NCBI GenBank assembly: GCA_963760935.1
Contig: CAVXFB010000002.1
Coordinates: 186,001-250,000 of the forward strand
Source: CAVXFB01 sp963760935
GTDB lineage: Bacteria; Planctomycetota; Planctomycetia; Pirellulales; Thermoguttaceae
DNA: 64,000 nt
Reading direction: 5' to 3'
Shown: piece after piece, positions 54,664 to 64,000 of the stretch
How positions within the stretch are numbered: position 1 is the first letter of the stretch
Layout: every line of letters begins with the position of its first letter
Program-made: the position numbers and the translations under genes
Notes under the pieces: model-generated
The model's input: the letters and a program-made list of their open reading frames with translations, nothing else
Database searches by the model: none
Told to the model about the DNA's origin: nothing

Positions 54664-55784
54664 GTGGACCTTCTTAACGACCAACGAACGCTGAGCTTGA
54701 TCGGCACGGTCCTGGTGCTGCTAGGCGCCGCCGAGATCGTCCTTCAACTGCTCCGACGTCGGCCAGAGAGTGGCATCGACGCCGCGATCTTGGAGACGTT
54801 TCGGCTGCGCGTGCGGGCGTGGTGGATTCTGCTGGCCACCCTGGCGGCCGCGTTCCTGCTGGGACACGTCGCAACGGTCGTGCTCTTCGGACTGATTTCG
54901 TTCTGGCGCGGTGCGAGTTCATCACGCTGACGCCCACACGGCCCGGCGATCATCGCACGTTGTTTTGGGTGTTCTTCCTGTTCACGCCGCTACAATTCGT
55001 GCTGGTGGGCACCGGCTACAGTTTGTACGGACTGTATAGCGTGGTGATACCCGTCTACGCTTTTCTGTTCATTCCCGCCCGCATTGCCTTGGCGGGCGAC
55101 TACAAGCGATTTTTGGAGCGGTCGGCGAAGATTCAGGTCGGCTTGCTTATCTGCGTCTACTGTCTTAGCTATGCTCCGGCACTGTTGACCCTGCCACTTT
55201 CGCCACCTGCCGCCGCTCAAGCAAACGTGGCCGAGGCGAAAGCCGATGGCAACGACGGCGCGACGCGCGACGGCAACGCCGGCGAAACCCCGTTCGATCG
55301 AGCGCGCCACGCCATATCGGCTGAAGCGACCGCCTCGGACAGCGGCGGCGGCATCCGGCTACTGTTCTTCTTCGTGCTGATCGTCCAGCTTAGCGATGCC
55401 CTGCAATACGCCTGGTCACAATTGCCAAGCCGGCATGTAATCGTGCCGACGATCAACGCCTCGCGAACTTGGGAAGGACTTATCGGCGGCACCGCCAGCG
55501 TGACCTTGATCGGCGGCGTGCTGTGGTGGGCCACGCCCTTCCACGGCGCGAATTGGTGGATGGCGGCCCTGATGTCGGCCGTGATCTCGGTGATGGGTTC
55601 CGCCGGCGGCATCACCATGTCGGCCATCAAGCGCGACCGCGGCGTGAAAGACTACGGCACCTTGGTCGAAGGCCACGGCGGTGTGTTGGATCGCATCGAT
55701 TCGATGTGCTTCGCCGCCCCGGTTTTCTTCCACTGCACCCGCTGGTTCTTGGTCATCACCGGCGTCATCGCCCGCGCGGGCTAG
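54664..55784 (+). CDS. cdsA: Phosphatidate cytidylyltransferase (one base missing near 54906)
   Basis: From GTG 54664. The first helices (LSLIGTVLVLLGAAEIVLQL, ILLATLAAAFLLGHV) are followed by a frame shift at about 54906, TTCTGGCGCGGTGCGAG, which restores GLISFWARCEFITLTP after one added G. The C-terminal part holds the CDP-diglyceride synthase signature: SAIKRDRGVKDYGTLVEGHG then GVLDRIDSMC. The repaired protein has about 373 residues and several membrane helices. It makes CDP-diacylglycerol from phosphatidate and CTP. Confidence 0.92.
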
Positions 55785-56201
55785 CATTTGGAACCATGGC
55801 ACACACAGGGAAGCCATGGCGTAATGATGGTTTCCATCTTATGGTTCACAACCCCCAGAATACCAACCCCCAGAATACCAAACTGCAACGTTTTTGTACC
55901 GGAACTTTTTCGTTCTTCGTAATTGACTGACCTTCGCCGCCAGCCTGTAAAGGTGGCTTTTGCCCCATCGCTCGCCAGATTGTTGACAGTCGGCGCCTTG
56001 AAGACCAATGCCGAGCACCGCTTATTTTACCATCCCTCTGCGGGGATGTCAATCAACCACAAGCTGCACATGCGATTGTTCCATAAAATTGGGCCACAGG
56101 CTCTGCCAGACCCGATCGGCGCATTGCGGGTACGCCAATTACCGCCAAGCACATTCCATTGCCGTTCTTGCCGGAGCCTGTTTTTGCGCACATAATTTGG
56201 C
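55785..56201. other. Gene-free stretch
   Basis: 417 bp before the proline catabolic gene. No gene found. A short direct repeat, CCCCAGAATACCAA at about 55851-55880, occurs twice. Nothing else stands out. Confidence 0.5.
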
Positions 56202-59200
56202 ATGCCCTTCTCTCAGAGTTCTGAGCCAGATGGAGACGTGGCACGGTGTGTTGGCGACGGCGGCCAGCTTCCGTCGCCTCGTTCCGCCGTCACTTCGGTC
56301 GACATTGAACGGCGTGCGACGGAAATCGGCCGCGAGCTTCTTCGCTCGGCCCGGGAGCAGCGATCCGGCGTGCTCTCGTCCCGCTTCTGGGTCGATCAAA
56401 TGATGAGTTGGGCCATGCACGACCCGGCCTTCAAGGTGCAGTTGTTCCGCTTTGTCGATGTATTTCCGATGCTTCGCACGGCGGAGCAGGTGTACGATTA
56501 CCTTTCCGATTATCTCAATCAGCCGGGCGTTACGCTGCCGCCAAGCATGAAAGCCGGGATGGCAGTCGGAGGCTTCGCGAGAAAGCTGGCAGCAAAGGCG
56601 CTCGACGCGCAGATCGGCGCCACTGCCCGAACGTTCATCGCCGGCGTTGATGCCACCTCGGCCCTGCCGACGCTTCGCCGATTGTGGACACACGGCGTAG
56701 CATTCAGCATCGATCTATTGGGCGAAGCGTGTGTCAGCAACGACGAGGCACGCCAGTATCAAGACCGCTACCTAGGCGCAATTGAGAGCCTGGCCGAAGC
56801 CGTCCGCCATTGGCCGCCCAACGCACTGCTGGAGAACGACCACCTGGGGCCGGTGCCGCGGGCAAACGTTTCGATCAAGCTGAGTTCGCTCACTGCACGA
56901 GCCGATGCGGTGGACTTCGAGGGCTCGCTCGGTGTGCTAGCGGATGCCTTGCGACCGATTCTTGAGGCGGCGGCGCGGCGGCAAGTGCTGGTGAACTTCG
57001 ATATGGAGCAATACGCGATCAAGGACTTGACGCTGGCGTTGTTCCGACGCTGTTGCGAGGCTCATGAATTTCCGGCCGGGCTGGCGCTTCAGGCCTATTT
57101 GCGAAGCGGCCGGGACGACGCAGAGCAGATGATTGCCTGGCGCGGCGTACCGGTCGGCAGGTGACCGTGCGGTTGATCAAAGGGGCATACTGGGACTACG
57201 AAGTGATCAATGCCGAACGTCTGGGCTGGCCGGCGCCGGTGTGGAGCGAAAAGCGGCAAACCGACGCCTGCTTTGAGCAAATGACCGAGCAGTTCATCGC
57301 ATCAACGCCGCGGGCCAAGGGCGAAGGGGGCGTCAAGCTGGCCGTCGGCTCGCACAATATCCGGTCGATTGCCTACGCGTTGGCGCTAGCCGAGAAGCAC
57401 GATCTGCCCCAGGCGGCCGTCGAGGTGCAGAACCTCTACGGTATGGCCGATCGGCTTCGCGCGGCGCTGGTCGCCCGAAGTCTGCGAGTGCGCCACTACG
57501 TGCCCCTTGGGCAACTTATCCCCGGCATGGCATACCTGGTGCGCCGCTTGCTAGAAAATACGTCGAACCAATCGTGGCTGCGCCGGCTTTTTCGATGAGG
57601 CGTCGGATGATGTGTTGCTGGCATCGCCGCAGATCGCCGGCCCGCAGCCGAGCCCTCTGGCGACGGCAGACGGGACCGAGCGGTCGCCCGCCCAGCGTCA
57701 CGGCTTGTCGCCGGCAGTGGAAGGGCTTGGCGATGGACGGCCGATGGTTAACGAGCCCCTGCGAGACTTCTCGCAGGCCCCGTTGCGCGAGCAATTTTCC
57801 GCGGCGGTTGCCAACGTGCAGGTGCCACGCGTTGAAGAATTGCACGACGTGGACGCCGCTCGCCAAGCCATCGGCCGGGCGGCCGCCGCGTTTCCCGCGT
57901 GGCGCGATTCCGACCCAATCGAACGATCGCGAATCATCATCCGCGCCGCCGCGCTCATGCCGCCGGCGCCGCGATGAGTTGGCGGCGATCATGATCCGCG
58001 AGGCCGGCAAACCCTGGCGAGAGGCCGACGCCGACGTGTGCGAGGCGATCGATTTCTGCGAATACTACGCCCGCTACGCCGTTGGTCTCTTCCGGCCGCA
58101 GCGGCTAGGGCAATTCGTCGGCGAGCTGAACGAGCAGTGGTATCAGCCACGGGGCGTCGCGTCGATTATCAGTCCTTGGAACTTCCCCCTGTCGATTTGC
58201 TGCGGCATGACGACGGCGGCGCTCGTGGTCGGCAATACGGCCGTGGTAAAGCCATCGACGCAGACCCGTGGCATCGCCCGGGCGATGTGCGAAATCTTGT
58301 GGCAGGCCGGCGTGGGGGTCGACGTGCTTCATTTTCTGCCCGGCACGGGCCGCGAGTTGGGCGACGTGCTGGTCGGCGATCCGCGTGTGGCGCTGATTGC
58401 CTTCACCGGCTCGAAGGAGGTTGGCCTCGGCATCCTCCGCACGGCCGGCAATACTCCGGATGGTCAAGGCTTCATTAAGAAGGTCGTTTGCGAAATGGGC
58501 GGTAAAAACGCCATCATCGTCGACGACTCGGCCGATTTGGACGAGGCCGTGCTCGGCGTTCGGCAATCGGCCTTTGGATACTCGGGGCAAAAGTGCTCGG
58601 CGTGCAGCCGCGCGATCGTCTTGGAGGGCGTTGCCGAGCAGTTCGTCAGGCGGCTGGTCGAATCGACGCGTTCGCTGGTGATCGGCGATCCGGCCAAGCC
58701 GGGCACCGAGATTGGCCCGGTAATCGACGACGACGCGGCCGCCAAGATTCGCCAGTACATCGAAATCGGCAAAGCCGAGGGCCGCCTCGAATTGGCATGC
58801 GACGTGCCCGAGGGGCTGGCACAGCGCGTCGGCAAGCCGTACGTCGGACCGCACATCTTCTCCGGCATCCGGCCGCAGCATCGATTGGCCAACGAAGAAA
58901 TCTTTGGGCCGGTGCTCGCCGTGATGCGCGCCGGCAGCTTTGCCGAGGCGTTGGACGTGGCCAACTCGACGTCGTTCAAGCTCACCGGCGGCGTCTTCAG
59001 TCGAAAGCCGTCTCACTTGGCAGCCGCGCGTCGCGACTTTCGCGTCGGTAATCTCTATCTCAATCGGGGCATAACCGGCGCACTAGTCGGTCGTCAGCCA
59101 TTCGGCGGCTTCGGTCTTTCGGGCGTCGGTACGAAAGCCGGCGGCGCGGATTATCTGCTCCACTTCGTCGAGCCCCGCAGTTGCTGCGAGAACACCATGC

Positions 59201-59229
59201 GGCACGGCTTCGCGCCTGGGATGGAGTAG
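56202..59229 (+). CDS. putA: Bifunctional proline dehydrogenase/pyrroline-5-carboxylate dehydrogenase (three indels)
   Basis: One PutA-like gene spread over several frames. The proline dehydrogenase part includes RFWVDQMMSWAMHD, then GVAFSIDLLGEACVS, LVNFDMEQYAIKDLTL and, after the shift at about 57140, LIKGAYWDYEVINAERLGWP. The aldehyde dehydrogenase part has RGVASIISPWNFPLSI, CEMGGKNAII (catalytic Glu) and YSGQKCSACSRAIV (catalytic Cys). Indels lie at about 57140 (one base missing), 57583 (one extra) and 57960 (one extra). Repaired length is about 1008 residues. It oxidises proline to glutamate in two steps with FAD and NAD. The start is uncertain. Confidence 0.85.
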
Positions 59230-59638
59230 GCGCAGAATTGACGCCTGACATCGCGCACACAGATGGGCCGCCACGATCATGCGTTATCCGTTCAGCCACA
59301 AGCAACTCGCCGGCGTGCCGGGAGAGTGGTTCGAACGAACAGGGGTTACGGTTGCGCGATACCCAGCCGCTCGGCCGCGGGCGGCACAGTATGATAACAA
59401 ATAGTTCTGACCCCTTGTTACTCTGAGCTTGAGCTTGTTGTCGGCCAAAATAGACCTCCAACAATCCACACTAGCAAAGCTCGCGAGAGAGAAACCGAAA
59501 CCCAGCCAGGGCAGAAGAGATCGCCGGTACGATATGGGCTAGGCCGGATAGGCGACTTACCCCCGGCGTTGGTAGAATGAGCGCATCCAGGAAACGGCAA
59601 AGATGCAGTAGGTTCGTTCAGGCAATGAGGGGACGAAT
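59230..59638. other. Gene-free stretch
   Basis: 409 bp. The fragment AGTTCTGACCCCTTGTTACT near 59403 resembles the right end of the REP-like family (507-611). No gene is supported. Confidence 0.45.
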
Positions 59639-60136
59639 ATGGTCCGGTCTCGGGAAGAGGAACTGATTGCGGAGATTGATAGCGCCTTCGTGGGAGTTCG
59701 CCTAGAGGACGGCGTCTCATTGAATATGACCGAATACAATGATTCTGGAGGAAGTGCGTCTCAGTACGCGGAAAAAGCCAAGTTTGATGAGCGAGATGAT
59801 TGGCATCGCCTTGACGACAAGACGCTCGAAGACTTCACGGTAGTCTTTTCATTCACGGACCTAAAGGGATTTCGGTTCTACATCGCTCCGTACATGATAT
59901 GGGCGCTCCGCAATCATCGGATTTCCACGTCAATAATCTGCGATAACACGATATACGCCATCCACCCCGACCATTATCTCTTTGAGGAAATCCCATTCAC
60001 GAGTTGGTTTACAGGGCCTCAAGTCGCGGCGATGGCTAAATTTCTAGAATACTGCTGCGATCACGATGATACTATGGACGGGACAGTTGCCGCCCAGAAT
60101 TTGGCGAAACTCAGGGATTGCCTGCACAGAAAGTAG
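59639..60136 (+). CDS. DUF6714-like family protein
   Basis: 165 residues from ATG 59639. The segment LEDFTVVFSFTDLKGFRFYI then APYMIWALRNHRIS resembles DUF6714 proteins, small cytoplasmic proteins in which a beta-strand pair and a Phe-rich core are followed by helices ('fF..p.gFRfYlPayl'). Function is unknown. Such genes often occur as single orphans, as here. Not certain: only the central motif is convincing. Confidence 0.55.
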   Translation: MVRSREEELIAEIDSAFVGVRLEDGVSLNMTEYNDSGGSASQYAEKAKFDERDDWHRLDDKTLEDFTVVFSFTDLKGFRFYIAPYMIWALRNHRISTSIICDNTIYAIHPDHYLFEEIPFTSWFTGPQVAAMAKFLEYCCDHDDTMDGTVAAQNLAKLRDCLHRK

Positions 60137-60189
60137 AGGGCTCAGAACTACCTGAAACTTATGCTTGTAAGATTGCACCAATAAACGCC

Positions 60190-60615
60190 ATGTCGCTCAG
60201 CCGCAAACACAAGACGATCGTTGCCTCCATGCTTGCTATTGCGATTTTGCTTTTGGTCGGGCTCTGGGCGGCGATTGACTGGTTAGACCCATTCAACGAT
60301 CAAGCATTTGCTCCGACAGTTTGGAGCAAGCGAGGCACTGGATTGACCAGCACTCGTGCCCCGATGGCGCGGGACCTTGTGCGCAGCCACTTGCCATTGG
60401 GTCTTTCACGTGCGCGTGTGGAGTCACTATTGGGACCGCCGGATGATGTCCGGACCCGTGAGGATGCCGGTGGCAACCGCCTTCCTGGGACGGAGACTTA
60501 TGCCTACCATATCGGCTCCTGGAGCGGCAGCCCTACGGGGTTTGACGACACCTTTGTATACGTCCACTTCGATGCCAACGGCAAAGTGATAGGCGCTGAA
60601 ATCAACGGGTACTGA
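60190..60615 (+). CDS. Membrane-anchored protein with BamE/SmpA-like motif
   Basis: 141 residues from ATG 60190. One N-terminal membrane helix (TIVASMLAIAILLLVGLWAA, residues 8-27), then LVRSHLPLGLSRARVESLLG followed by PPDDV, which is the repeat typical of SmpA/BamE-like proteins (beta strand plus 'G.s...V..lLG.Pd'). The remainder has a beta strand (DDTFVYVHFDANGKVIGAEI). Placement suggests a periplasmic domain anchored by the helix. Function unknown. Starts 53 bp after the previous stop. Confidence 0.6.
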   Translation: MSLSRKHKTIVASMLAIAILLLVGLWAAIDWLDPFNDQAFAPTVWSKRGTGLTSTRAPMARDLVRSHLPLGLSRARVESLLGPPDDVRTREDAGGNRLPGTETYAYHIGSWSGSPTGFDDTFVYVHFDANGKVIGAEINGY

Positions 60616-60809
60616 ACTTAGTTCAGATCGCTCACTGCCCAGCGAGCCCAACACCCGTTTTTAAGAGCCGGCCATCTATTGCCATACTCGCGCCAGAAGA
60701 CCGCGATACATGCCTTTCACTGTCGCCCAGTACGGCCCCTTCTTGAGAATTCTAGGGACGCCATACATAACTATTGGCGGAAAGCGATCGTTTTGCCAAA
60801 TTTACGATC

Positions 60810-60872
60810 CTGGCTCGACTAGCCCGGGTGGTGATTCCTGGTTTGCCGCATCACGTTACGCAACGTGGCAAC
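60810..60872 (+). pseudogene. REP-associated tyrosine transposase (RAYT) fragment
   Basis: The frame reads LARLARVVIPGLPHHVTQRG, the conserved opening of the Y1/RAYT transposase family, but the initiator is CTG instead of ATG and similarity ends after the GN at 60872. The following sequence has no relation to the family. It is a remnant of about 20 codons, lying 250 bp upstream of the IS110 transposase. Confidence 0.75.
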
Positions 60873-61124
60873 GGGGCGGGGTGGACTCGATCGCAGGCCG
60901 ATCGAGGTGCCGGTAGAAACTCGATAGCGCGATTGCGAGGGAGACCTCTTGCGGCATCGCCGCCCCGATAAACGAGCGGTCGGGGCCACCCGCGGTCCTC
61001 GGAAAGGTCCGAAAATAACGGTTCCTGATACTATAACCGCCGCATGTTGAGGCCCCTTGCTGGTGGAGTAGGATGGAGACTCGTAACAGTCCATCTTTTC
61101 TCCACCAAACAAGGAGACCTGTTC

Positions 61125-62129
61125 ATGTGGTACGTTGGTATCGATCTACACCGTGAGACTATTGTGATGGCGGCCGTAAACGACGCGGGTGAAGCCACCA
61201 AACCGACGACGATTCGCTGCGAAGACACCGCTGCCATCGTTGAGGCAGTTCAACAGTGGAAACGTTTCCGCGCGGTCATCGAGGCCAGCGCCACCTATCG
61301 CTGGCTCTACGACCTGCTCGCCCCGTACGGCACGATCCTGTTGGCCCATCCCTTACGTCTCCGCGCCATGGTACAGCGGCGCAGCAAAACCGACAAGTTG
61401 GATGCACAGTTGCTCGCTAATCTGCTGCGGATCAACCAGATTCCACTGGCCTATATTCCACCAGAACCCTACCAGCAGTTGCGCGATCTGACGCGCCGCT
61501 GCGCGCGGCTGGGCCGCGAATTGGCCGAGGCAAAGATTCAACTGCGGGCCTTGCTGGCCAGGCGAAATCGGCAATCGCCCTACCGAACGCCCTTCGGTGT
61601 GCGCGGTTTGGCTTGGTTTCGCGGTCAAGACTTCGGCTGGATCGAAAATCTTGTCCGCGACGAGCTGTTGGCGCGGCTGAGACACTTTGGCCGACAAGCA
61701 ACGATCATTGACGAGCACCTCGAGCGGATGGCGACGCAGTTTCCACAAAGGGAGGCGTTGACCGACATTCACGGCATTGGCTTGTACTCGGCACTGTTGA
61801 TCGTGGCCGAACTCGGCGAGCCGGAGCGCTTTCACGCCGCCAAACAAGTCGGGGCTTACGCCGGACTAACTTGCCGCGTGCACCAGTCGGGCGGACATTG
61901 TTATCGAGGATCGATCACCCGGCAAGGATCGAGCTGGTTGCGCTGGATTCTCGTCGAGGCCGCCATGAAGGCCATTCGCCAGGACGCCGCACTGAAAAAC
62001 TTCTACACGCGGGTGCGCAAGCGGTCCGGCGCAAAGATTGCGCGGGTGGCGGTTGCCCGCAAGCTGGCGGAGATTTGTTGGAAGCGGCTGCGACGTTGGC
62101 ACCACGAACATGCCAGCCAAGTCGCCTAG
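61125..62129 (+). CDS. IS110-family transposase
   Basis: 334 residues from ATG 61125, preceded by AAGGAGACCTGTTC. The N-terminal DEDD domain carries YVGIDLHRETIV (first Asp), IEASATYRWLYDLL (Glu) and RSKTDKLDAQLLANLL (Asp pair). The C-terminal Transposase_20 domain has ALTDIHGIGLYSALLIVAEL, AYAGLTCRVHQSGG and GSSWLRWILVEAA with the catalytic serine. IS110 enzymes are guided by a bridge RNA from the element's non-coding part. The element ends cannot be fixed here because IS110 elements usually lack terminal inverted repeats. Confidence 0.92.
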   Translation: MWYVGIDLHRETIVMAAVNDAGEATKPTTIRCEDTAAIVEAVQQWKRFRAVIEASATYRWLYDLLAPYGTILLAHPLRLRAMVQRRSKTDKLDAQLLANLLRINQIPLAYIPPEPYQQLRDLTRRCARLGRELAEAKIQLRALLARRNRQSPYRTPFGVRGLAWFRGQDFGWIENLVRDELLARLRHFGRQATIIDEHLERMATQFPQREALTDIHGIGLYSALLIVAELGEPERFHAAKQVGAYAGLTCRVHQSGGHCYRGSITRQGSSWLRWILVEAAMKAIRQDAALKNFYTRVRKRSGAKIARVAVARKLAEICWKRLRRWHHEHASQVA

Positions 62130-62477
62130 AGAAAGACGAGATCGCGCACGAGTACGGTCGCTGCTGGCCCGCAAAGGTGTCTCGTGAGACGCTGGGTTTG
62201 CACTGCGTTCCTGATTGGGCACTGCGGCCGTGAACAGTACAATATGCGACGGGCCTCGGCCTGGACGGCACGAATGGGTGACTACACAGTGCGCGAAGTA
62301 ACGATAAACGGAGTTGGCAGTCCATGCCGGAGCCTTTCGGCGAATCCATTCGCCGACCAGGGCGCTCATTGCCGCCCCTGGACCCCGGCTAGCCTCTCTC
62401 CGTTCCGATGTTGTTATGATCCTGGAAAATCCGAAAATCCGGGCCTTGACTCCGCGGCGGTTATGGGTGCCACCTTT
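62130..62477. other. Region between the IS110 transposase and lpxA
   Basis: No gene. A perfect 8-bp hairpin CGGCGAAT CC ATTCGCCG lies near 62338-62355, perhaps the lpxA terminator (lpxA is on the minus strand and ends at 62478). Part of it may be the 3' non-coding end of the IS110 element. Confidence 0.45.
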
Positions 62478-63326
62478 TCAGCCGAACTTCACGCGGAGTT
62501 CCGGCTCGGCCTCGACGGTCTCGCGGATCTTGATCGTGGCGCCCGGCGGGGTGCGACGTTCGGAGACGATGCCGCGGGCTGTGGTCGAGAGGAATTCGTA
62601 GAAGGCGGATGCGGGGCCGGAAGGAAACTGGGTGCGGAGCTGTTCCAAGACGTCGGTCCAGCGGAGGCCACTGCGGTAGATCAGTCGGTAGGCGGTTTTC
62701 AACTGCTGAATGGCGGCCTGATCATAACCGGCTCGCCGCAGTCCGATCTTGTTCAGGCCAACCACCAGGCTGCTGAGTCCGTCGACGGTTACATACGGCG
62801 GCACGTCTTGGGTGAGGTGTGCCTGACCGCCGACCATGGCCAGGGTGCCGACACGGCAGAACTGGTGTACGCCGGCGGCGCCGGAAAGGTAGGCCCGATC
62901 GTCGACGCGCACGTGTCCGGCCAGCATCGCGTTGTTGGTGAGGATCACGTGGTTGCCAAGGTGGCAGTCGTGGGCGACGTGCGAGTTGACCATCAGCAGG
63001 CAGTTGTCGCCGATGATGGTGTCATTGTCGGGCAGGAGGGCGCGATGAATCGTGACGTTCTCGCGGATCGTATTGCCGGAGCCGATCAACAGGCCGCCGG
63101 GCTGGGGCGGGACGTGAACGTGCTGAGGAAGGCAGCCGAGGACCGTGCCTTCAAAGATGCGATTGTTGTCCTTTAGGACCGTCCTTTCCTTGATGATCAC
63201 GCGGCTTTCGAGCACGCAACCCGAGCCGATTTCGACGCCGGCTTCCACGATACAGAAGGGGCCAATCTGGATGTCTGAAGCAAGGCGGGCGGAAGGGCTG
63301 ACAATGGCCGACGGATGAATGCTCAC
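62478..63326 (-). CDS. lpxA: Acyl-ACP-UDP-N-acetylglucosamine O-acyltransferase
   Basis: 282 residues from GTG 63326 (SIHPSAIVSPSARLASDIQI), after GAGG; a longer upstream frame is unlike protein. Hexapeptide repeats are clear (IQIGPFCIVEAGVEIGSGCV; NTIRENVTIHRALL), the catalytic His lies in NSHVAHDCHLG, and the C-terminal helical part has LNKIGLRRAGYDQAAIQQLK. It attaches a 3-hydroxyacyl chain to UDP-GlcNAc, the first step of lipid A synthesis. Other lpx genes are not in this window. Its presence argues for an LPS-type outer membrane. Confidence 0.92.
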   Translation of the reverse strand: MSIHPSAIVSPSARLASDIQIGPFCIVEAGVEIGSGCVLESRVIIKERTVLKDNNRIFEGTVLGCLPQHVHVPPQPGGLLIGSGNTIRENVTIHRALLPDNDTIIGDNCLLMVNSHVAHDCHLGNHVILTNNAMLAGHVRVDDRAYLSGAAGVHQFCRVGTLAMVGGQAHLTQDVPPYVTVDGLSSLVVGLNKIGLRRAGYDQAAIQQLKTAYRLIYRSGLRWTDVLEQLRTQFPSGPASAFYEFLSTTARGIVSERRTPPGATIKIRETVEAEPELRVKFG

Positions 63327-63931
63327 AGTAACCTCGCGGCAGAAGGGATTTTCGACGTTGTCCAGTTTGAAATGCCGCCAACCGCCCCAGGGATGGGAAG
63401 GTTCGCGTCGTGCTTGGCCGTTCACCGCACAGGGGGGGAAACGGCAGGCAACCATTCCTGTTGGAGTCTATCGGTTGCCCACAAACGGCGCGTTAGCGAC
63501 GGTCTAGCGGCTGTAACGGCCTTCCCGATTTTGCCAAGTTAAACCCCGCCAGGGGATGGCGAGCAGGCCGTGGTCCGGCAAAGTGGAAGAAAATCGCGAA
63601 TATCCAGTGAAGAAAGACACATGCCGGTTGCGCCTTTAGCAAAAAACGTACATGTTTTGAAAACCTGTTGGCCGGGCTGGGCCGTAGGGCGAGATATGGC
63701 GAACAACAGGCATCGGCGGACGCACGCACATGTGCTGAAGCTACGGCGAAGGGCGTGCCACACAACCGCAGGCAGTTGCGCATTCCGCGGAGATTCTTTG
63801 CTACGCTCAGAATGACCGTTCGCAGGGACGTTGCAGAAGTTCTCCTGGCGCCGCGAGAGGAATCCTTGCCGGGGCCCGCCGTTTTCGCTAGACTGGGACC
63901 TTGTCGATCCTCTAGGAAGCGAGAGCACCAA
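63327..63931. other. Divergent region between lpxA and a TPR-like gene
   Basis: 605 bp with no gene supported. A fragment ATTCTTTGCTACGCTCAGAA at about 63791-63811 is a decayed REP-like repeat of the family at 37844. The open frame on the minus strand over 63493-63987 contains translated repeat (ILSVAKNLRG) and is rejected. Promoters of lpxA and the TPR-like gene must lie here. Confidence 0.5.
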
Positions 63932-64000
63932 ATGACTATTGCCGACCAACAATATGATGAAGCGATCGAGCTGCAACAGGCGGGCAAACTTGACGAGGCG
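63932..64000 (+). CDS. TPR-like protein, N-terminus only
   Basis: ATG 63932 opens a frame of 23 codons to the right edge: MTIADQQYDEAIELQQAGKL then DEA. The pattern Y-x-x-A-[IL]-x-L-x-x-x-G-x-[LY]-x-[EQ]-A is the first part of a tetratricopeptide repeat. Upstream, AGGAAGCGAGAG could serve as ribosome binding site. No signal peptide is seen. The remainder is outside the window. Confidence 0.6.
   Translation, partial: MTIADQQYDEAIELQQAGKLDEA

Noticed and set aside
63493..63987. Minus-strand frame of 164 residues near the right edge
   Set aside because: Contains translated REP-like repeat and overlaps the start of the TPR-like gene; low-complexity Ser/Arg/Cys.
1..64000. CRISPR array
   Set aside because: No set of regularly spaced identical repeats with unique spacers; the repeats seen are palindromes or tandem pairs without spacers.
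1..64000. Prophage
   Set aside because: No capsid, terminase, tail or integrase genes; only single insertion sequences and small repeats.

Overview
The window is GC-rich bacterial chromosome, most likely from a planctomycete (Pirellulales-like). The indications are a large secreted protein with PEP-CTERM-associated repeats and a PEP-CTERM tail, several secreted proteins of planctomycete type (PmoA/DUF6807-like, CehA/McbA-like, heparinase-like), an RpoD-like group sigma factor next to rpsA, small planctomycete-type proteins around csrA, and intergenic DNA full of palindromic repeats. Gram-negative envelope functions (lpxA, O-antigen ligase) and the futalosine menaquinone route (mqnA) are present. 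The taxonomic call is inference from gene content.

Layout. 1-5.6 kb is an accessory stretch: a partial secreted protein, an IS630 element inserted cleanly into a helix-turn-helix gene, and a probable type II restriction-modification system with a small coupled upstream gene. tRNA-Ala(GGC) with a clear terminator follows. 6.4-13.6 kb holds secreted and small proteins, csrA, YjbQ, DoxX and the PEP-CTERM repeat protein. 14.1-17.1 kb is rpsA and a sigma-70 factor. 17.4-20.4 kb is a YtrA-type GntR/ABC ATPase/permease operon with a visible promoter-operator, split by a 211-bp inverted-repeat element. 20.8-28.7 kb carries mqnA, an AAA ATPase, a DUF104/PIN toxin-antitoxin pair, a CehA/McbA-like protein, a CbpA-type J protein, rnpA, yidD and an epimerase. 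28.9-40.2 kb carries a coiled-coil protein, a nucleotidyltransferase plus barstar-like pair, MscS, phosphoketolase, a heparinase-like protein, rpiB and a MacB-type exporter.

40.3-55.8 kb reads as a surface-polysaccharide and envelope region: a degenerate sulfatase-like protein, O-antigen ligase, Wzz/GumC-like chain-length protein, two FemAB/BcsL-type acyltransferases, polysaccharide deacetylase, flippase, an ECF sigma factor coupled to a membrane protein with a SecD-like C-terminus, a GT4 glycosyltransferase, PlsC and CdsA. 56.2-64 kb holds a PutA-type proline catabolic enzyme, two small proteins, an IS110-family transposase beside a RAYT transposase remnant, lpxA, and the start of a TPR-like protein.

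Two cross-cutting observations matter to any user. First, ten genes, including the essential rpsA, carry single-base indels (13 in all) that can be repaired by family comparison. Eleven of the 13 lie within a few bases of GCGC, so they look like systematic sequencing errors, possibly linked to base modification, rather than pseudogenes. Second, the intergenic DNA contains several distinct families of palindromic or inverted-repeat elements, some present in two or three copies.
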